In this document: positions 34,193-43,235 of the stretch, in pieces
Position numbering within the stretch: the stretch's first letter is position 1
Layout of the letters: each line of letters opens with the position of its first letter
Assembly: GCF_000750005.1 (NCBI RefSeq)
Contig: NZ_JPYA01000073.1
Location: forward strand, 3,238 to 67,237
From: Geobacillus icigianus
GTDB taxonomy: Bacteria > Bacillota > Bacilli > Bacillales > Anoxybacillaceae
Direction of reading: 5' to 3'
Length of the DNA: 64,000 nucleotides
The notes under the pieces: generated by a model
Database searches by the model: none
What the model was told of the DNA's origin: nothing
Seen by the model: only the letters and a program-made list of their open reading frames with translations
Program-made: the position numbers and the translations under genes

Positions 34193-34219
34193 AAAAAAGC
34201 CGGCTACCGCTCCGGCTTG
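34193..34219 (-). terminator. terminator of phoPR overlapping the phoR stop
   Basis: On the minus strand AAGCCGG, loop carrying the TAG stop, CCGGCTTTTTTC. The stop codon lies in the loop. Confidence 0.85.
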
Positions 34220-35952
34220 GGAAAGTGAATCGTAAACACCGTGCCGCGCCCGACTTCGCTTTCCACGGTGATGGAGCCGTGATGGGCTTCGACGAGATGC
34301 TTGACGATCGAAAGGCCCAGCCCGGTCCCGCCCGAATCGCGGCTGCGCGCTTTATCGACGCGGTAAAAGCGCTCAAAGATGCGAGGAATCTCCTTTTTCT
34401 CAATGCCGATGCCGGTATCTTTGACGCGCAGCCACACTTCCTGCGCCGTCTCCCCGGCGTCGACGGTGACTTGCCCTTGTTCGGGCGTATAGGCGATGGC
34501 GTTGGCCAACAAGTTAAGCAAAATTTGCTTCAGCCGGTTTCGATCACCGCGAATGACCAGATCCGGCGGCGCCTTGACTTGCAAAGCGATTCGCTTGGCC
34601 GCCGCCCGCTGGCGGAACACCGCTGCCGCTTCCTCCATGATCTCGGCCGCGTTCACTTCCTCCCACTGAAGCTGAAAGCCTTGCTGCTCGATTTTCGATA
34701 AATCAAGAAGCTCTTCGACGAGCGTTTGCAGCCGTTCGCTTTCTTTTAAAATAATGGCCAAAAAGTGCTCGAGCGCCTGCTCATCTTTCATCGCTCCATC
34801 CAACAGCGTTTCGGCAAACCCTTTAATCGATGTCACCGGCGTTTTCAGTTCATGCGAGACGTTGGCGACAAAATCTTTGCGGATTTGCTCGAGCCGCTTC
34901 AGTTCGGTAATGTCATGGAAGACGACGACAATCCCTTTCCACTCAGCGCCTTTTCCGATAATCGGGGCGCCGTAGACGTCAAAGTGCTTTCGCTCAATCC
35001 CGACCGTCAGCCGCATATGGCGGCGCATCGCCGCCTCGGTCATGAAAATCTCGTCGATCAAGCGGACGATGTCGCGGTGCGGGAGCACATCGGCATACGG
35101 GCGATACAAGGCGTCGGACGGATCGATGTGAAATTGGGACTGAAAGGCGCGGTTGATGAGAAACACATGGCCGCGGTGATCGATGAACAGAAGGCCGCTG
35201 CCGACGTTTTCAATGAGCGTATGAAGGCGATCGGTCTGAATTTCCCGCGCCCGGCTCATTTCTTGCAAATGGCGAGCGAGCCGGTTGATGGAACGGACCA
35301 ACATGCCGGCTTCTTTATATTCGCCATCGGGCACCCGGGCGGCGTAATTGCCTTTTTCCAGCTCAAACGCCACCTTGGTCGCCTCTTCAATCGGTCTCAT
35401 ATATTGATTGGCGATTTTCCAGCCAAGGGCGATGATGACAACGAGCGCCATGCCAAGGCTGCTGATGAGAACCCCCCAAATCCGCTCGTTCACCGCTTTG
35501 AGCGAGCTCGTCGGTGTGCTGACGACGACGTATCCGTCCTGTCCGCTTGGCCCATACGGAACAAGGCAGTAGTACACATCGTCCGTTTTTTCAATCACCG
35601 AAAAGCGCGCGGACGTTGTCGTCGGCAAAATGGAGCGGATGATGCGCGCGTGGTCCTTGTCACTGATCGCCGCGATGCGCCCGCTGTCAAACCGCACCCG
35701 CCCATCGCGATCGAGCACGGTGATGCGCGAGGACAGCTCGTCCCCCATTTCTTGCAAATCGGTGCGAATGCGCTCAAGCGGTTCATTTTCCAGCAAAATG
35801 GCGAGCGCTTTCGCCTCCTTTTCCATCCGCTTATTGATCGTCTCGGTATAAAACTCTTTCAGCAGCTGACCAAGCAAAAAGCCGAGGGCGATCAACACGG
35901 CCGCAATCAGCGCCACAAGCCAGAAAAGAAGCCGGGAGCGAAGGCTACTCAT
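34204..35952 (-). CDS. phoR: phosphate-sensing histidine kinase PhoR
   Basis: 582 residues. Membrane helix 1 (residues 9-30, FWLVALIAAVLIALGFLL), an outside sensor domain, helix 2 near 160-180, HAMP, PAS (residues about 240-340), then HisKA with VSHELKTPVTSIKGF (phosphorylated His) and HATPase with NLLANAIAYTPEQ, DTGIGIEKKEIPRIFERFY and GGTGLGLSIVKHLV. ATG 35952 overlaps the end of phoP by eight bases. It phosphorylates PhoP when phosphate is short. Confidence 0.97.
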   Translation of the reverse strand: MSSLRSRLLFWLVALIAAVLIALGFLLGQLLKEFYTETINKRMEKEAKALAILLENEPLERIRTDLQEMGDELSSRITVLDRDGRVRFDSGRIAAISDKDHARIIRSILPTTTSARFSVIEKTDDVYYCLVPYGPSGQDGYVVVSTPTSSLKAVNERIWGVLISSLGMALVVIIALGWKIANQYMRPIEEATKVAFELEKGNYAARVPDGEYKEAGMLVRSINRLARHLQEMSRAREIQTDRLHTLIENVGSGLLFIDHRGHVFLINRAFQSQFHIDPSDALYRPYADVLPHRDIVRLIDEIFMTEAAMRRHMRLTVGIERKHFDVYGAPIIGKGAEWKGIVVVFHDITELKRLEQIRKDFVANVSHELKTPVTSIKGFAETLLDGAMKDEQALEHFLAIILKESERLQTLVEELLDLSKIEQQGFQLQWEEVNAAEIMEEAAAVFRQRAAAKRIALQVKAPPDLVIRGDRNRLKQILLNLLANAIAYTPEQGQVTVDAGETAQEVWLRVKDTGIGIEKKEIPRIFERFYRVDKARSRDSGGTGLGLSIVKHLVEAHHGSITVESEVGRGTVFTIHFPKPER

Positions 35953-36652
35953 GCCGTTTGGGCTCCTCCAGTTTGTATCCGAGGCCGCGCACCGTTTTGA
36001 TGTACGCCGGCTTTTTCGTATCGTCTTCGATCTTGTCGCGCAAGTGGCTGATATGGACGTCAACGATGCGCGTATCACCAGCGAAATCGTAATTCCAAAC
36101 CGCGCTGAGCAACTGGTCGCGCGTCAGCACCCTTCCTTTATGACGGCCCAAATAAAGAAGCAATTCAAACTCTTTCGGCGTCAACTCGAGCGGTCTGCCG
36201 CCCACCGTCGCTTCGTAGCGGTCCGGGAAAATTTCCAACTGCCCGATGACAAGCCGTTCGCCTAACTCAGCCGCCGGTTGAGAAAGCTCGGTGCGGCGCA
36301 AAATCGCCTTCACCCGCGCGACGACCTCGCGCGGGCTGAACGGCTTCGTCATATAGTCATCGGCGCCCAGCTCCAACCCGAGCACTTTATCAAACTCATC
36401 ATCGCGAGCCGTCAACATTAAAATCGGCGTCATGATTTGCCGCTGGCGAAGCCGCTTGCACACTTCAACGCCGTCCAGCTTCGGCAGCATCAAATCGAGG
36501 ATCATCAGCGCCGGCTGTTCACGCTCCACTTTATCTAGCGCCTCTTCGCCATCATAGGCGGCGGCCACTTGAAAACCGGCCTTCTCCAAATTGTAGGTCA
36601 ACAACGTCACAATCGGCTGCTCATCGTCAACAACCAAAATTTTCTTACTCAT
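35945..36652 (-). CDS. phoP: phosphate-response regulator PhoP
   Basis: 235 residues, OmpR family. Receiver domain has the acidic pair (VVDDEQ), the phospho-acceptor ALMILDLMLP and the conserved Lys (YMTKPFSPRE). The C-terminal winged helix has ELTPKEFELLLYLGRHKGRV and VWNYDFAGDTRIVDVHISHLR. Activates phosphate-starvation genes; the alkaline phosphatase at 3312 is a candidate target. A TATGAT -10 lies upstream, and GGGAGGAG before the ATG. Confidence 0.97.
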   Translation of the reverse strand: MSKKILVVDDEQPIVTLLTYNLEKAGFQVAAAYDGEEALDKVEREQPALMILDLMLPKLDGVEVCKRLRQRQIMTPILMLTARDDEFDKVLGLELGADDYMTKPFSPREVVARVKAILRRTELSQPAAELGERLVIGQLEIFPDRYEATVGGRPLELTPKEFELLLYLGRHKGRVLTRDQLLSAVWNYDFAGDTRIVDVHISHLRDKIEDDTKKPAYIKTVRGLGYKLEEPKRHE

Positions 36653-36717
36653 TCCGCTCCTCCCATTCGCCAGTCATTCTATTTGTATCATACCATACTT
36701 TCCGCTTTCGTTCGGCA

Positions 36718-36765
36718 AAAAAAGAAAGAGGGGGTCGCAAACTGCGGCAAGACCCCCTCTTTTTC
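36718..36765. terminator. strong two-way terminator between the MaoC gene and phoP
   Basis: A perfect 12-bp stem (AAAGAGGGGGTC/GACCCCCTCTTT) has T runs on both sides. It separates phoPR from the mdh side. Confidence 0.92.
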
Positions 36766-36896
36766 GCTATAAAAACAGACGTTCTCCGTTCATAACCGCC
36801 CGGCTGCCCGAAAGCAGCCCCCTTTCGCATCCGTCCCGCGCCCATCTCGCCTCCCCTGTTCCATCTTCCCGTCCAAGTGAGCGCTGCTCTTTCAGC

Positions 36897-37364
36897 CTAA
36901 AAATTTTCAAGCGCACGGCTGTCCAAACGTGGCAACGTATGCGGCGGACAGGCGGACAGCTCGCCGGTGAGCACCATTTCCGCCCCGCGCGTCGCCGTCA
37001 CCGCCAACGTGACGCAATGGCTTTCTTCATCCACGTCAGTCACTTCCAGCAAAAATTCAAGCGTTTCATAATGATACACTGGCCGGAGAAAGCGAATATC
37101 ATTCCTTGTAATATAACTGCCCGGGCCTGGCAAATATTTCGACACCGCCGATGTGATCATTCCCATCAGCATGATCGGCGGAACGACCGGCTTGCCAAAC
37201 GGCGTTTGCGAAGCGTAATCGTGCTGAATGTAGAGCGGGTTGGCATCGTAGGTCAACCCGAGGTAAAGCAGCAAATCTTTGTCTTCGATGGCCGCTTGGA
37301 ACACAAGTTTTTCCCCAACTTGAATTTCTCCGATTCGTCTCCCCAGCTTTCGCTTTTTCAACAT
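36897..37364 (-). CDS. MaoC-like hot-dog dehydratase-family protein
   Basis: 155 residues with a single hot-dog fold: LYLGLTYDANPLYIQHDYAS, then QTPFGKPVVPPIMLMGMITS and PGPGSYITRNDIRFLRPVYH, the usual R-hydratase/MaoC pattern. Such proteins hydrate enoyl-CoA or act as thioesterase-like folds; the substrate is unknown. ATG 37364 has AAAGGGGTG upstream. It sits between mdh and phoP. Confidence 0.85.
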   Translation of the reverse strand: MLKKRKLGRRIGEIQVGEKLVFQAAIEDKDLLLYLGLTYDANPLYIQHDYASQTPFGKPVVPPIMLMGMITSAVSKYLPGPGSYITRNDIRFLRPVYHYETLEFLLEVTDVDEESHCVTLAVTATRGAEMVLTGELSACPPHTLPRLDSRALENF

Positions 37365-37473
37365 GGTTCCACCCCTTTGTTGCTCCTGATCCTCATGGTC
37401 TGCGGTCGTCACTAGCGGCGCCAAGCGCTGTTTTCGCACCCTAAATCAGAAAGCGCTTTCAAAAAGCGGCGGC

Positions 37474-37500
37474 AAAAATCCGGGCCAAGCCCGAATTTTT
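37474..37500 (-). terminator. terminator of the citZ-icd-mdh cluster
   Basis: AAAAATYCGGGC and GCCCGRATTTTT pair just past the mdh stop with a three-base loop. Confidence 0.9.
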
Positions 37501-37508
37501 GCATCGTA

Positions 37509-38447
37509 CTATTCGAGCACGCGCATGACGTTTTTCACCGACTCGACCGACTTGGCGAGCGCTGCTTTTTCCTCTTCCGTCAGCTCGAGCTCGATCACTT
37601 TCTCAATGCCGTTGCCGCCCAAGATCGTCGGCACACCCAAATAAATGCCTTCGTATCCGTATTCGCCTTCGAGGTAGGCGATCGCCGGCAAAATGCGGCG
37701 CTGGTCTTTCAAAATCGCCTCGACCATTTCAACAAGCGAAGCGGCCGGCGCGTAGTAGGCGCTGCCGTTGCCGAGCAAATTGACGATTTCCCCGCCGCCT
37801 TTGCGCGTCCGCTCAACGATGGCGTCCAAACGGTCTTTCGGAATCAGCTTTTCGAGCGGGATGCCGCCGGCGTACGAATAGCGGACGAGCGGCACCATGT
37901 CGTCGCCATGGCCGCCGAGCACAAACCCGGTGACATCCTTCACCGAAATGTTCAGCTCCTGGGCGACGAACGTGCGGAAACGCGCCGTATCGAGGACGCC
38001 CGATTGGCCGATGACCCGGTTTTTCGGGAAGCCGGATTCCTTGAAGACGGTGTACGTCATCGCATCGACCGGGTTCGTCAAGACAATGATGTAGCAGTTC
38101 GGCGAGTATTTGACGACTTCTTTCGTCACTTGCTTCATAATTTTCTGGTTCGTCGTCACCAAATCGTCGCGGCTCATGCCCGGCTTGCGAGCGATGCCGG
38201 CCGTAATGACGACGATGTCGGAGTCCGCCGTATCGGCGTAGTCCGATGTGCCGACGATGTTGGCGTCAAACCCGAGCACCGGGCTCGACTCGAGCATGTC
38301 GAGCGCCTTTCCTTTCGTCGGGTTTTCGAGCTGCGGAATGTCGACGAGCACGACGTCGCCGAGCTCTTTTTGCGCCAGCAGGAACGCCGTTGTCGCCCCC
38401 GTGAATCCAGCGCCGATCACCGAGATTTTTTTCCGCTTCATCGCCAT
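37509..38447 (-). CDS. mdh: malate dehydrogenase
   Basis: 312 residues, LDH-like NAD-dependent MDH. NAD site [19 protein letters not shown], catalytic Asp-His pair with [14 protein letters not shown] and [19 protein letters not shown] 38447 (MAMKRKK) follows AAAGAAAGGG. It oxidises malate to oxaloacetate in the citric acid cycle. Last of citZ, icd and mdh, which run in the same direction. Confidence 0.98.
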   Translation of the reverse strand: MAMKRKKISVIGAGFTGATTAFLLAQKELGDVVLVDIPQLENPTKGKALDMLESSPVLGFDANIVGTSDYADTADSDIVVITAGIARKPGMSRDDLVTTNQKIMKQVTKEVVKYSPNCYIIVLTNPVDAMTYTVFKESGFPKNRVIGQSGVLDTARFRTFVAQELNISVKDVTGFVLGGHGDDMVPLVRYSYAGGIPLEKLIPKDRLDAIVERTRKGGGEIVNLLGNGSAYYAPAASLVEMVEAILKDQRRILPAIAYLEGEYGYEGIYLGVPTILGGNGIEKVIELELTEEEKAALAKSVESVKNVMRVLE

Positions 38448-38468
38448 CGTTTGCCATCCCTTTCTTTT

Positions 38469-38493
38469 AAGGTTGGTGATTAGATCAAAAGAA
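38469..38493 (+). repeat. possible end fragment of the dispersed repeat
   Basis: AAGGTTGGTGATTAGATCAA matches the left end of the repeat family without its CTAG; the rest of the 38448-38618 gap has no clear repeat core and no gene. Confidence 0.35.
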
Positions 38494-38618
38494 ACGAGGG
38501 AAATGCTAGATTGTTCAAATCGACAAACTTGGATAAAACGTGGTTTTGTATTCCTTCCCACTGCATCGATTTTCCAACTATACTCTTCTCTCGTCGTTGA
38601 TCGGCTATTTTTCCAACA

Positions 38619-39890
38619 TTAGTCCATATTGCGGATGAGCGCATCAGCGAATTCCGAACATTTCACTTCGGTTGCCCCTTCCATCAGGCGGGCAAAGTCA
38701 TACGTCACGATTTTCGCGGCGATCGTTTTTTCCATCGCTTTGATGATCAATTGCGCCGCTTCGTTCCAGCCGAGATGCTCAAACATCATGACGCCGGACA
38801 AAATGACGGACGACGGATTGACTTTGTCAAGCCCGGCGTATTTCGGCGCCGTGCCGTGCGTCGCTTCGAAGATGGCGTGACCGGTTTCGTAGTTGATGTT
38901 TGCCCCCGGCGCGATGCCGATGCCGCCGACTTGAGCCGCGAGCGCGTCGGAAATGTAGTCGCCGTTTAAGTTCATCGTCGCGATGACGTCAAACTCGCGC
39001 GGGCGCGTTAAGATTTGCTGTAAGAAAATGTCGGCGATCACATCTTTGATGATGACTTTTCCGGCCGCTTCTGCTTCGGCCAGCGCTTTGTTCGCCGCTT
39101 CTTTGCCTTCCGCTTCGACGATGCGGTCGTATTGCGCCCATGTGAACACTTTGTCGGCAAACTCTTCCTCAGCGAGTTCATAGCCCCAGTTTTTAAACGC
39201 GCCTTCAGTGAATTTCATAATGTTTCCTTTATGAACGAGCGTCACCGATTTGCGGCCATGTTCGATCGCATAGTTGATCGCCGCGCGCACAAGCCGTTTC
39301 GTTCCTTGTTCGGAAATCGGCTTAATGCCGATGCCGGACGTTTCCGGGAAGCGGATTTTGCGCACGCCCATCTCGTTTTGCAAAAAGTCGATCACTTTTT
39401 TCACTTCCGGCGTGCCTTTGGCATATTCAATGCCGGCGTAAATGTCTTCCGTGTTTTCGCGGAAAATGACCATATCGGTGTCTTCCGGGCGTTTCACCGG
39501 CGACGGAACGCCTTGGAAGTAGCGAACCGGCCGCAGGCAGACGAACAAGTCAAGCTCTTGACGAAGCGCGACGTTCAGCGAGCGGATGCCTCCGCCAACC
39601 GGCGTTGTCAGCGGCCCTTTAATGGCGATTATGTATTCGCGGATCGTCTCGAGCGTTTCATCCGGAAGCCAGCTGCCCGTCAGTTTGTATGCTTTCTCGC
39701 CGGCGAGCACTTCCTTCCAGACGATTTTTTTCTCGCCTTTGTACGCTTTTTCCACCGCAGCCTCGAGCACGCGCGAAGCGGCCGCCCAAATGTCCGGGCC
39801 GGTTCCGTCCCCTTCAATGAACGGGATGATCGGATTGTTTGGAACGTTGAGCACACCATTGGTGACAGTAATTTTTTCCCCTTGCGTCAC
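38619..39890 (-). CDS. icd: isocitrate dehydrogenase (NADP)
   Basis: 423 residues. N-terminal [19 protein letters not shown], the substrate-binding [18 protein letters not shown] with the Ser that kinases modify in other species, and [20 protein letters not shown] with the metal ligands, then the NADP-binding end [20 protein letters not shown] 39890 is the start, preceded by GGGGG. Converts isocitrate to 2-oxoglutarate. It lies between citZ and mdh. Confidence 0.98.
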   Translation of the reverse strand: MTQGEKITVTNGVLNVPNNPIIPFIEGDGTGPDIWAAASRVLEAAVEKAYKGEKKIVWKEVLAGEKAYKLTGSWLPDETLETIREYIIAIKGPLTTPVGGGIRSLNVALRQELDLFVCLRPVRYFQGVPSPVKRPEDTDMVIFRENTEDIYAGIEYAKGTPEVKKVIDFLQNEMGVRKIRFPETSGIGIKPISEQGTKRLVRAAINYAIEHGRKSVTLVHKGNIMKFTEGAFKNWGYELAEEEFADKVFTWAQYDRIVEAEGKEAANKALAEAEAAGKVIIKDVIADIFLQQILTRPREFDVIATMNLNGDYISDALAAQVGGIGIAPGANINYETGHAIFEATHGTAPKYAGLDKVNPSSVILSGVMMFEHLGWNEAAQLIIKAMEKTIAAKIVTYDFARLMEGATEVKCSEFADALIRNMD

Positions 39891-39967
39891 GAGTCAAACC
39901 CCCAATGCCATGGTTTTTATTTTGCAAAGGCGTGAAGGCGCGCCTTCCCGCCTTGTCCACCTGTTTC

Positions 39968-39987
39968 GCCTTATTCAGCCTTATTCA
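39968..39987. repeat. 10-bp tandem duplication across the citZ stop codon
   Basis: On the minus strand the end of citZ reads GGCTGAATAAGGCTGAATAA: the TGA stop and its surroundings are copied in place. The same pattern of duplicated gene ends is seen at crcB and argH. Confidence 0.7.
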
Positions 39988-41103
39988 GCCGCGCTCGTCG
40001 ATCGGCACGTACGACCGCTTGCCCGGACCCGTGTACTCGGCGCGCGGACGGATGAGCCGGTTGTTGTCATATTGTTCCAAAATATGGGCGATCCATCCCG
40101 ACGTGCGGCTGATCGCAAAAATCGGCGTAAACAAATCATGATCGATTCCTAAACAATGGTAAACCGAGGCGGAATAAAAGTCAACGTTCGGCGGCAGCGC
40201 TTTTTCCGATGTGACGATTTCTTCAATCTTCGTCGACATTTCGTACCAATGCGGCTCGCCGACGAGCTTCGTCAGCTTTTCCGACATTTTTTTCAAATGT
40301 TTGGCGCGCGGGTCGCCTTTCCGGTACACGCGATGGCCAAAGCCCATGATTTTCTCTTTATTGGCCAGCTTTCCGCGAATGTACGGCTCAACGTTGTCAA
40401 CGGTGCCGATTTCCGTCAGCATTTTCATCACCGCTTCGTTTGCCCCACCGTGAAGCGGTCCCTTTAAGGCGCCGATCGCCGCTGTAATGCCGGAATACAT
40501 GTCGGAGAGCGTCGCCACGCAAACGCGCGCCGTGAACGTCGATGCGTTCAACTCGTGATCGGCGTGCAACACGAGCGCCTTGTCGAACGCTTCGGCAGCA
40601 ACGGCGTCCGGCTCTTGTCCGGTCAGCATGTACAAGAAATTGGCAGCAAAGCTCAAATCTCGGCGCGGCGCAACCGGTTCCAGCCCTTTGCGCACGCGGG
40701 CAAACGCCGCGACGATCGTCGGGATTTTCGCCTGCAGACGGATCGCTTTCCGGTAGTTCGCCTCTTTCGTCATGTCGTCCGCTTCCTCGTCGTACAGCGC
40801 AAGAAGCGAAACCGCCGTGCGCAACGCCGCCATCGGATGCACGTTGGCAATCGGATACAGCTTGAAGTGCTCAACGATTTCCTTTGGAATGTCCGCGTTT
40901 TCCGCCAGCTGCTTCTTCAATTCTTCGAGCTGCGCTTTTGTTGGCAGCTCCCGATGCCAAAGCAAATAAACGACCTCTTCAAAGGAAGCGTTTTCGGCCA
41001 AATCGTCAATATCGTAGCCGACGTACGTCAATGTATCATCGATGATCGAGCTGATGCTTGAGGTTGTCGCCACAACCCCTTCTAAACCGCGGGTTACCGT
41101 CAT
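39985..41103 (-). CDS. citZ: citrate synthase
   Basis: 372 residues. Catalytic residues visible: HADHELNASTFTARV, LKGPLHGGANEAV and MGFGHRVYRKGDPR, then FDSA-type VDFYSASVYHCLGI. ATG 41103 follows AAGGGGAG. It condenses oxaloacetate and acetyl-CoA. First gene of citZ-icd-mdh, as in B. subtilis, where it is repressed by CcpC and CcpA. Confidence 0.98.
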   Translation of the reverse strand: MTVTRGLEGVVATTSSISSIIDDTLTYVGYDIDDLAENASFEEVVYLLWHRELPTKAQLEELKKQLAENADIPKEIVEHFKLYPIANVHPMAALRTAVSLLALYDEEADDMTKEANYRKAIRLQAKIPTIVAAFARVRKGLEPVAPRRDLSFAANFLYMLTGQEPDAVAAEAFDKALVLHADHELNASTFTARVCVATLSDMYSGITAAIGALKGPLHGGANEAVMKMLTEIGTVDNVEPYIRGKLANKEKIMGFGHRVYRKGDPRAKHLKKMSEKLTKLVGEPHWYEMSTKIEEIVTSEKALPPNVDFYSASVYHCLGIDHDLFTPIFAISRTSGWIAHILEQYDNNRLIRPRAEYTGPGKRSYVPIDERG

Positions 41104-41198
41104 GTCCAATCTCCCCTTCTTTTTCATAAGTTCCGCCCATCATCGTTGGAAGGACGATGAGCGCTTGCTCGAAACCGTGGCAAAAACGAAGGCATGGG

Positions 41199-41309
41199 CG
41201 AAAGTGCTTACATCGCCGCGCCACCCGCCTTGCAAAAACGCTGTTCCCCGCTTGGCCCGAAAAACGAACTCACGCTTATTATTATAAACAATTATCAGAC
41301 TTTTGTCAG
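41199..41309 (-). promoter_or_regulatory. citZ promoter with possible catabolite-repression site
   Basis: CTGACA (41304-41309) and TATAAT (41281-41286) are 17 bases apart. In the leader, TGTAAGCACTTTCG (41212-41199) resembles a cre site with two mismatches. The leader is about 170 bases and rich in inverted repeats. CcpA control is inferred only. Confidence 0.5.
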
Positions 41310-41393
41310 CTGTCATACGTCGTAAAGAGACAGGCGCCACGAACAAGCGGAACACGCTTCGCCGACAAACGAACCGGTCGTTTGCCCGAGCGG

Positions 41394-41849
41394 TTAAAAA
41401 TATTCTACCATTTTGATGACCGCATAGGCAATGCCAGCCCCAATCAGCGGACCGACCGCCACACCATGGAAAAGCGCGACGGCGATGATCGTCCCGAACG
41501 CCAAAGCGGCCGTCATTTGCGGATCGCTCGCCAACAGTGTCACTCCTCCTTTGGCGATCAAGGCGACCAAAATGCCAGATAACAAAGCGATCCAAGCCGA
41601 CAGCGATTGCAGTGAACCAACGAGCTCTTTCCAGCCGATGTGTCCAGCGGCAATCGGAGCGAGCACCGCGATCGTAATAACGGTCACTCCCCAATGAATC
41701 CCCTTCGATTGAAGGGTCGACAAAAGCGGCTCGCTAAAGCCGGACCACTTTACGGCCAGCAGCACAGCGACTGCGATCACAAGCGACTCGTTTTTCGACA
41801 GCAAGCCAAGCGCCAACAGCGCCAGCAAAAACAACACCGATTCATTCAC
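41394..41849 (-). CDS. ytwI: DUF441 membrane protein YtwI
   Basis: 151 residues, four or five membrane helices separated by short loops (LFLLALLALGLLSKNESLVI, then WGVTVITIAVLAPIAAGHIG and TIIAVALFHGVAVGPLIGAG). Conserved DUF441 protein found next to citZ and ytvI in Bacillus. Function unknown. A ribosome-binding site GAAGGAGGATG precedes the start. Confidence 0.9.
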   Translation of the reverse strand: MNESVLFLLALLALGLLSKNESLVIAVAVLLAVKWSGFSEPLLSTLQSKGIHWGVTVITIAVLAPIAAGHIGWKELVGSLQSLSAWIALLSGILVALIAKGGVTLLASDPQMTAALAFGTIIAVALFHGVAVGPLIGAGIAYAVIKMVEYF

Positions 41850-41955
41850 GGCGGCTCATCCTCCTTCGAGCGGGATAGGAAACTTGTTTTTTTTTGCTTC
41901 TTCGTAAACAAACGTGTAATATTATCCATATGGAGATTCGGTTGGGGGTGAAACA

Positions 41956-43074
41956 TTGTCCCGAGTGTATGTCGACCGTTTTTTGCGCTTTTTTTTCGTC
42001 GTTGCCATCGCCGGCATTAGCGTTTGGGCGCTGTATTACATCGCAACGTTGACGTACCCGTTTATCATCGCTTTCCTCATCGCCCTGCTCATTAATCCGC
42101 TCGTCGATGGGCTGGAGCGGAAAGCGAAAATGCCGCGCTGGCTGGCGGTCAGTGTCACGCTTATCGTCCTGTTCGCCGCCGTCGCTGGGATCGTGACGCT
42201 GTTGATCGCCGAAATCGTGTCGGGAACGCAATATTTGGCCGATGTCGTGCCTAGCAAATTTCAAGCACTAGTTTCGTACATCGAAACGTTCGTTGCCGAT
42301 CAGCTCATCCCGATCTACAAAGATTTGGCGGGCATGTTCAAAAGTTTAAGCAGCCAGCAGCAAGATACGATCATGAAAAACATCCAGTCGGTAGGGCAAA
42401 AAATCGGCACAACGGTAGGGGAATTTATCCAAACGATTTTGCGAAACATTCCCCAGCTTCTCGCCTGGCTGCCCAATATCGCGACCGTCTTTATTTTTTC
42501 GCTGCTGGCCACGTTTTTCATCAGCAAAGACTGGCATCGGCTCATGCGCATGGCGCAGCGCTGGCTGCCGGCGAAAGCTCGCACAAGCGGCAAAACGGTG
42601 TTCGTCGATTTGAAGCGGGCGCTGTTCGGCTTTATGAAAGCGCAGGCGACGCTCATTTCGATTACGACGGTCATCGTGTTAATCGGCCTGTTGATTTTGC
42701 GCGTCGATTACGCGATTACCATCGCCTTGATCATCGGGTTCGTCGATCTTTTGCCGTATTTAGGAACCGGGATCGTATTCGTCCCTTGGATCATTTACGC
42801 GGCGGTGAGCGGCGACATCCCGTTTGCGATCGGCCTTGGCGTTTTGTATATCGTCGTGCTCGTCCAGCGGCAGATTATGGAGCCGAAAGTGCTCTCCTCA
42901 TCGATCGGCCTTGATCCGCTCGCCACGCTCATCGCTTTGTTCGTCGGCTTCAAGCTGCTTGGCTTTCTCGGGCTGATCGCCGGGCCGGTTGCGCTCGTCA
43001 TCATCCGCACCCTTCACAGCGCCAACGTCTTTCGCGACATTTGGCGGTTTATCATCGGCAAGCCGGCCGCATAA
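41956..43074 (+). CDS. ytvI: AI-2E-family membrane protein YtvI (sporulation)
   Basis: 372 residues with about eight membrane helices in the pattern of AI-2E/PerM permeases: an N-terminal pair, a large soluble loop (residues 75-150), and a C-terminal block with GFVDLLPYLGTGIVFVPWI and LDPLATLIALFVGFKLLGFL. In B. subtilis YtvI is made during sporulation. TTG 41956 is the start, with GGGGGTGAAA upstream. Transported substrate is unknown. Confidence 0.93.
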   Translation: MSRVYVDRFLRFFFVVAIAGISVWALYYIATLTYPFIIAFLIALLINPLVDGLERKAKMPRWLAVSVTLIVLFAAVAGIVTLLIAEIVSGTQYLADVVPSKFQALVSYIETFVADQLIPIYKDLAGMFKSLSSQQQDTIMKNIQSVGQKIGTTVGEFIQTILRNIPQLLAWLPNIATVFIFSLLATFFISKDWHRLMRMAQRWLPAKARTSGKTVFVDLKRALFGFMKAQATLISITTVIVLIGLLILRVDYAITIALIIGFVDLLPYLGTGIVFVPWIIYAAVSGDIPFAIGLGVLYIVVLVQRQIMEPKVLSSSIGLDPLATLIALFVGFKLLGFLGLIAGPVALVIIRTLHSANVFRDIWRFIIGKPAA

Positions 43075-43186
43075 CTGACAGAGCGCAGCTGCCGTTTGTC
43101 GGTTTAGGCGAAAGGGGGCGGCGGAAAAAGCCGTCTTCCGTGAAGACAGGCTCAACATATCGCGCGGCACAAAAAATAGATGAGGA

Positions 43187-43223
43187 AAGAGGGTGTTCCC
43201 ATCCATTGGGGACACCCTCTTTT
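43187..43223 (-). terminator. terminator of pfkA-pyk
   Basis: AAAGAGGGTGTTCCC and GGGGACACCCTCTTTT form a long stem 13 bases past the pyk stop. It also faces the convergent ytvI. The fxsA gene found here in B. subtilis is absent. Confidence 0.88.
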
Positions 43224-43235
43224 GATGTGAACCGG

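Noticed and set aside
34765..36000. 411-residue plus-strand frame opposite phoR
   Set aside because: Antisense shadow of phoR; no ribosome-binding site or domain.
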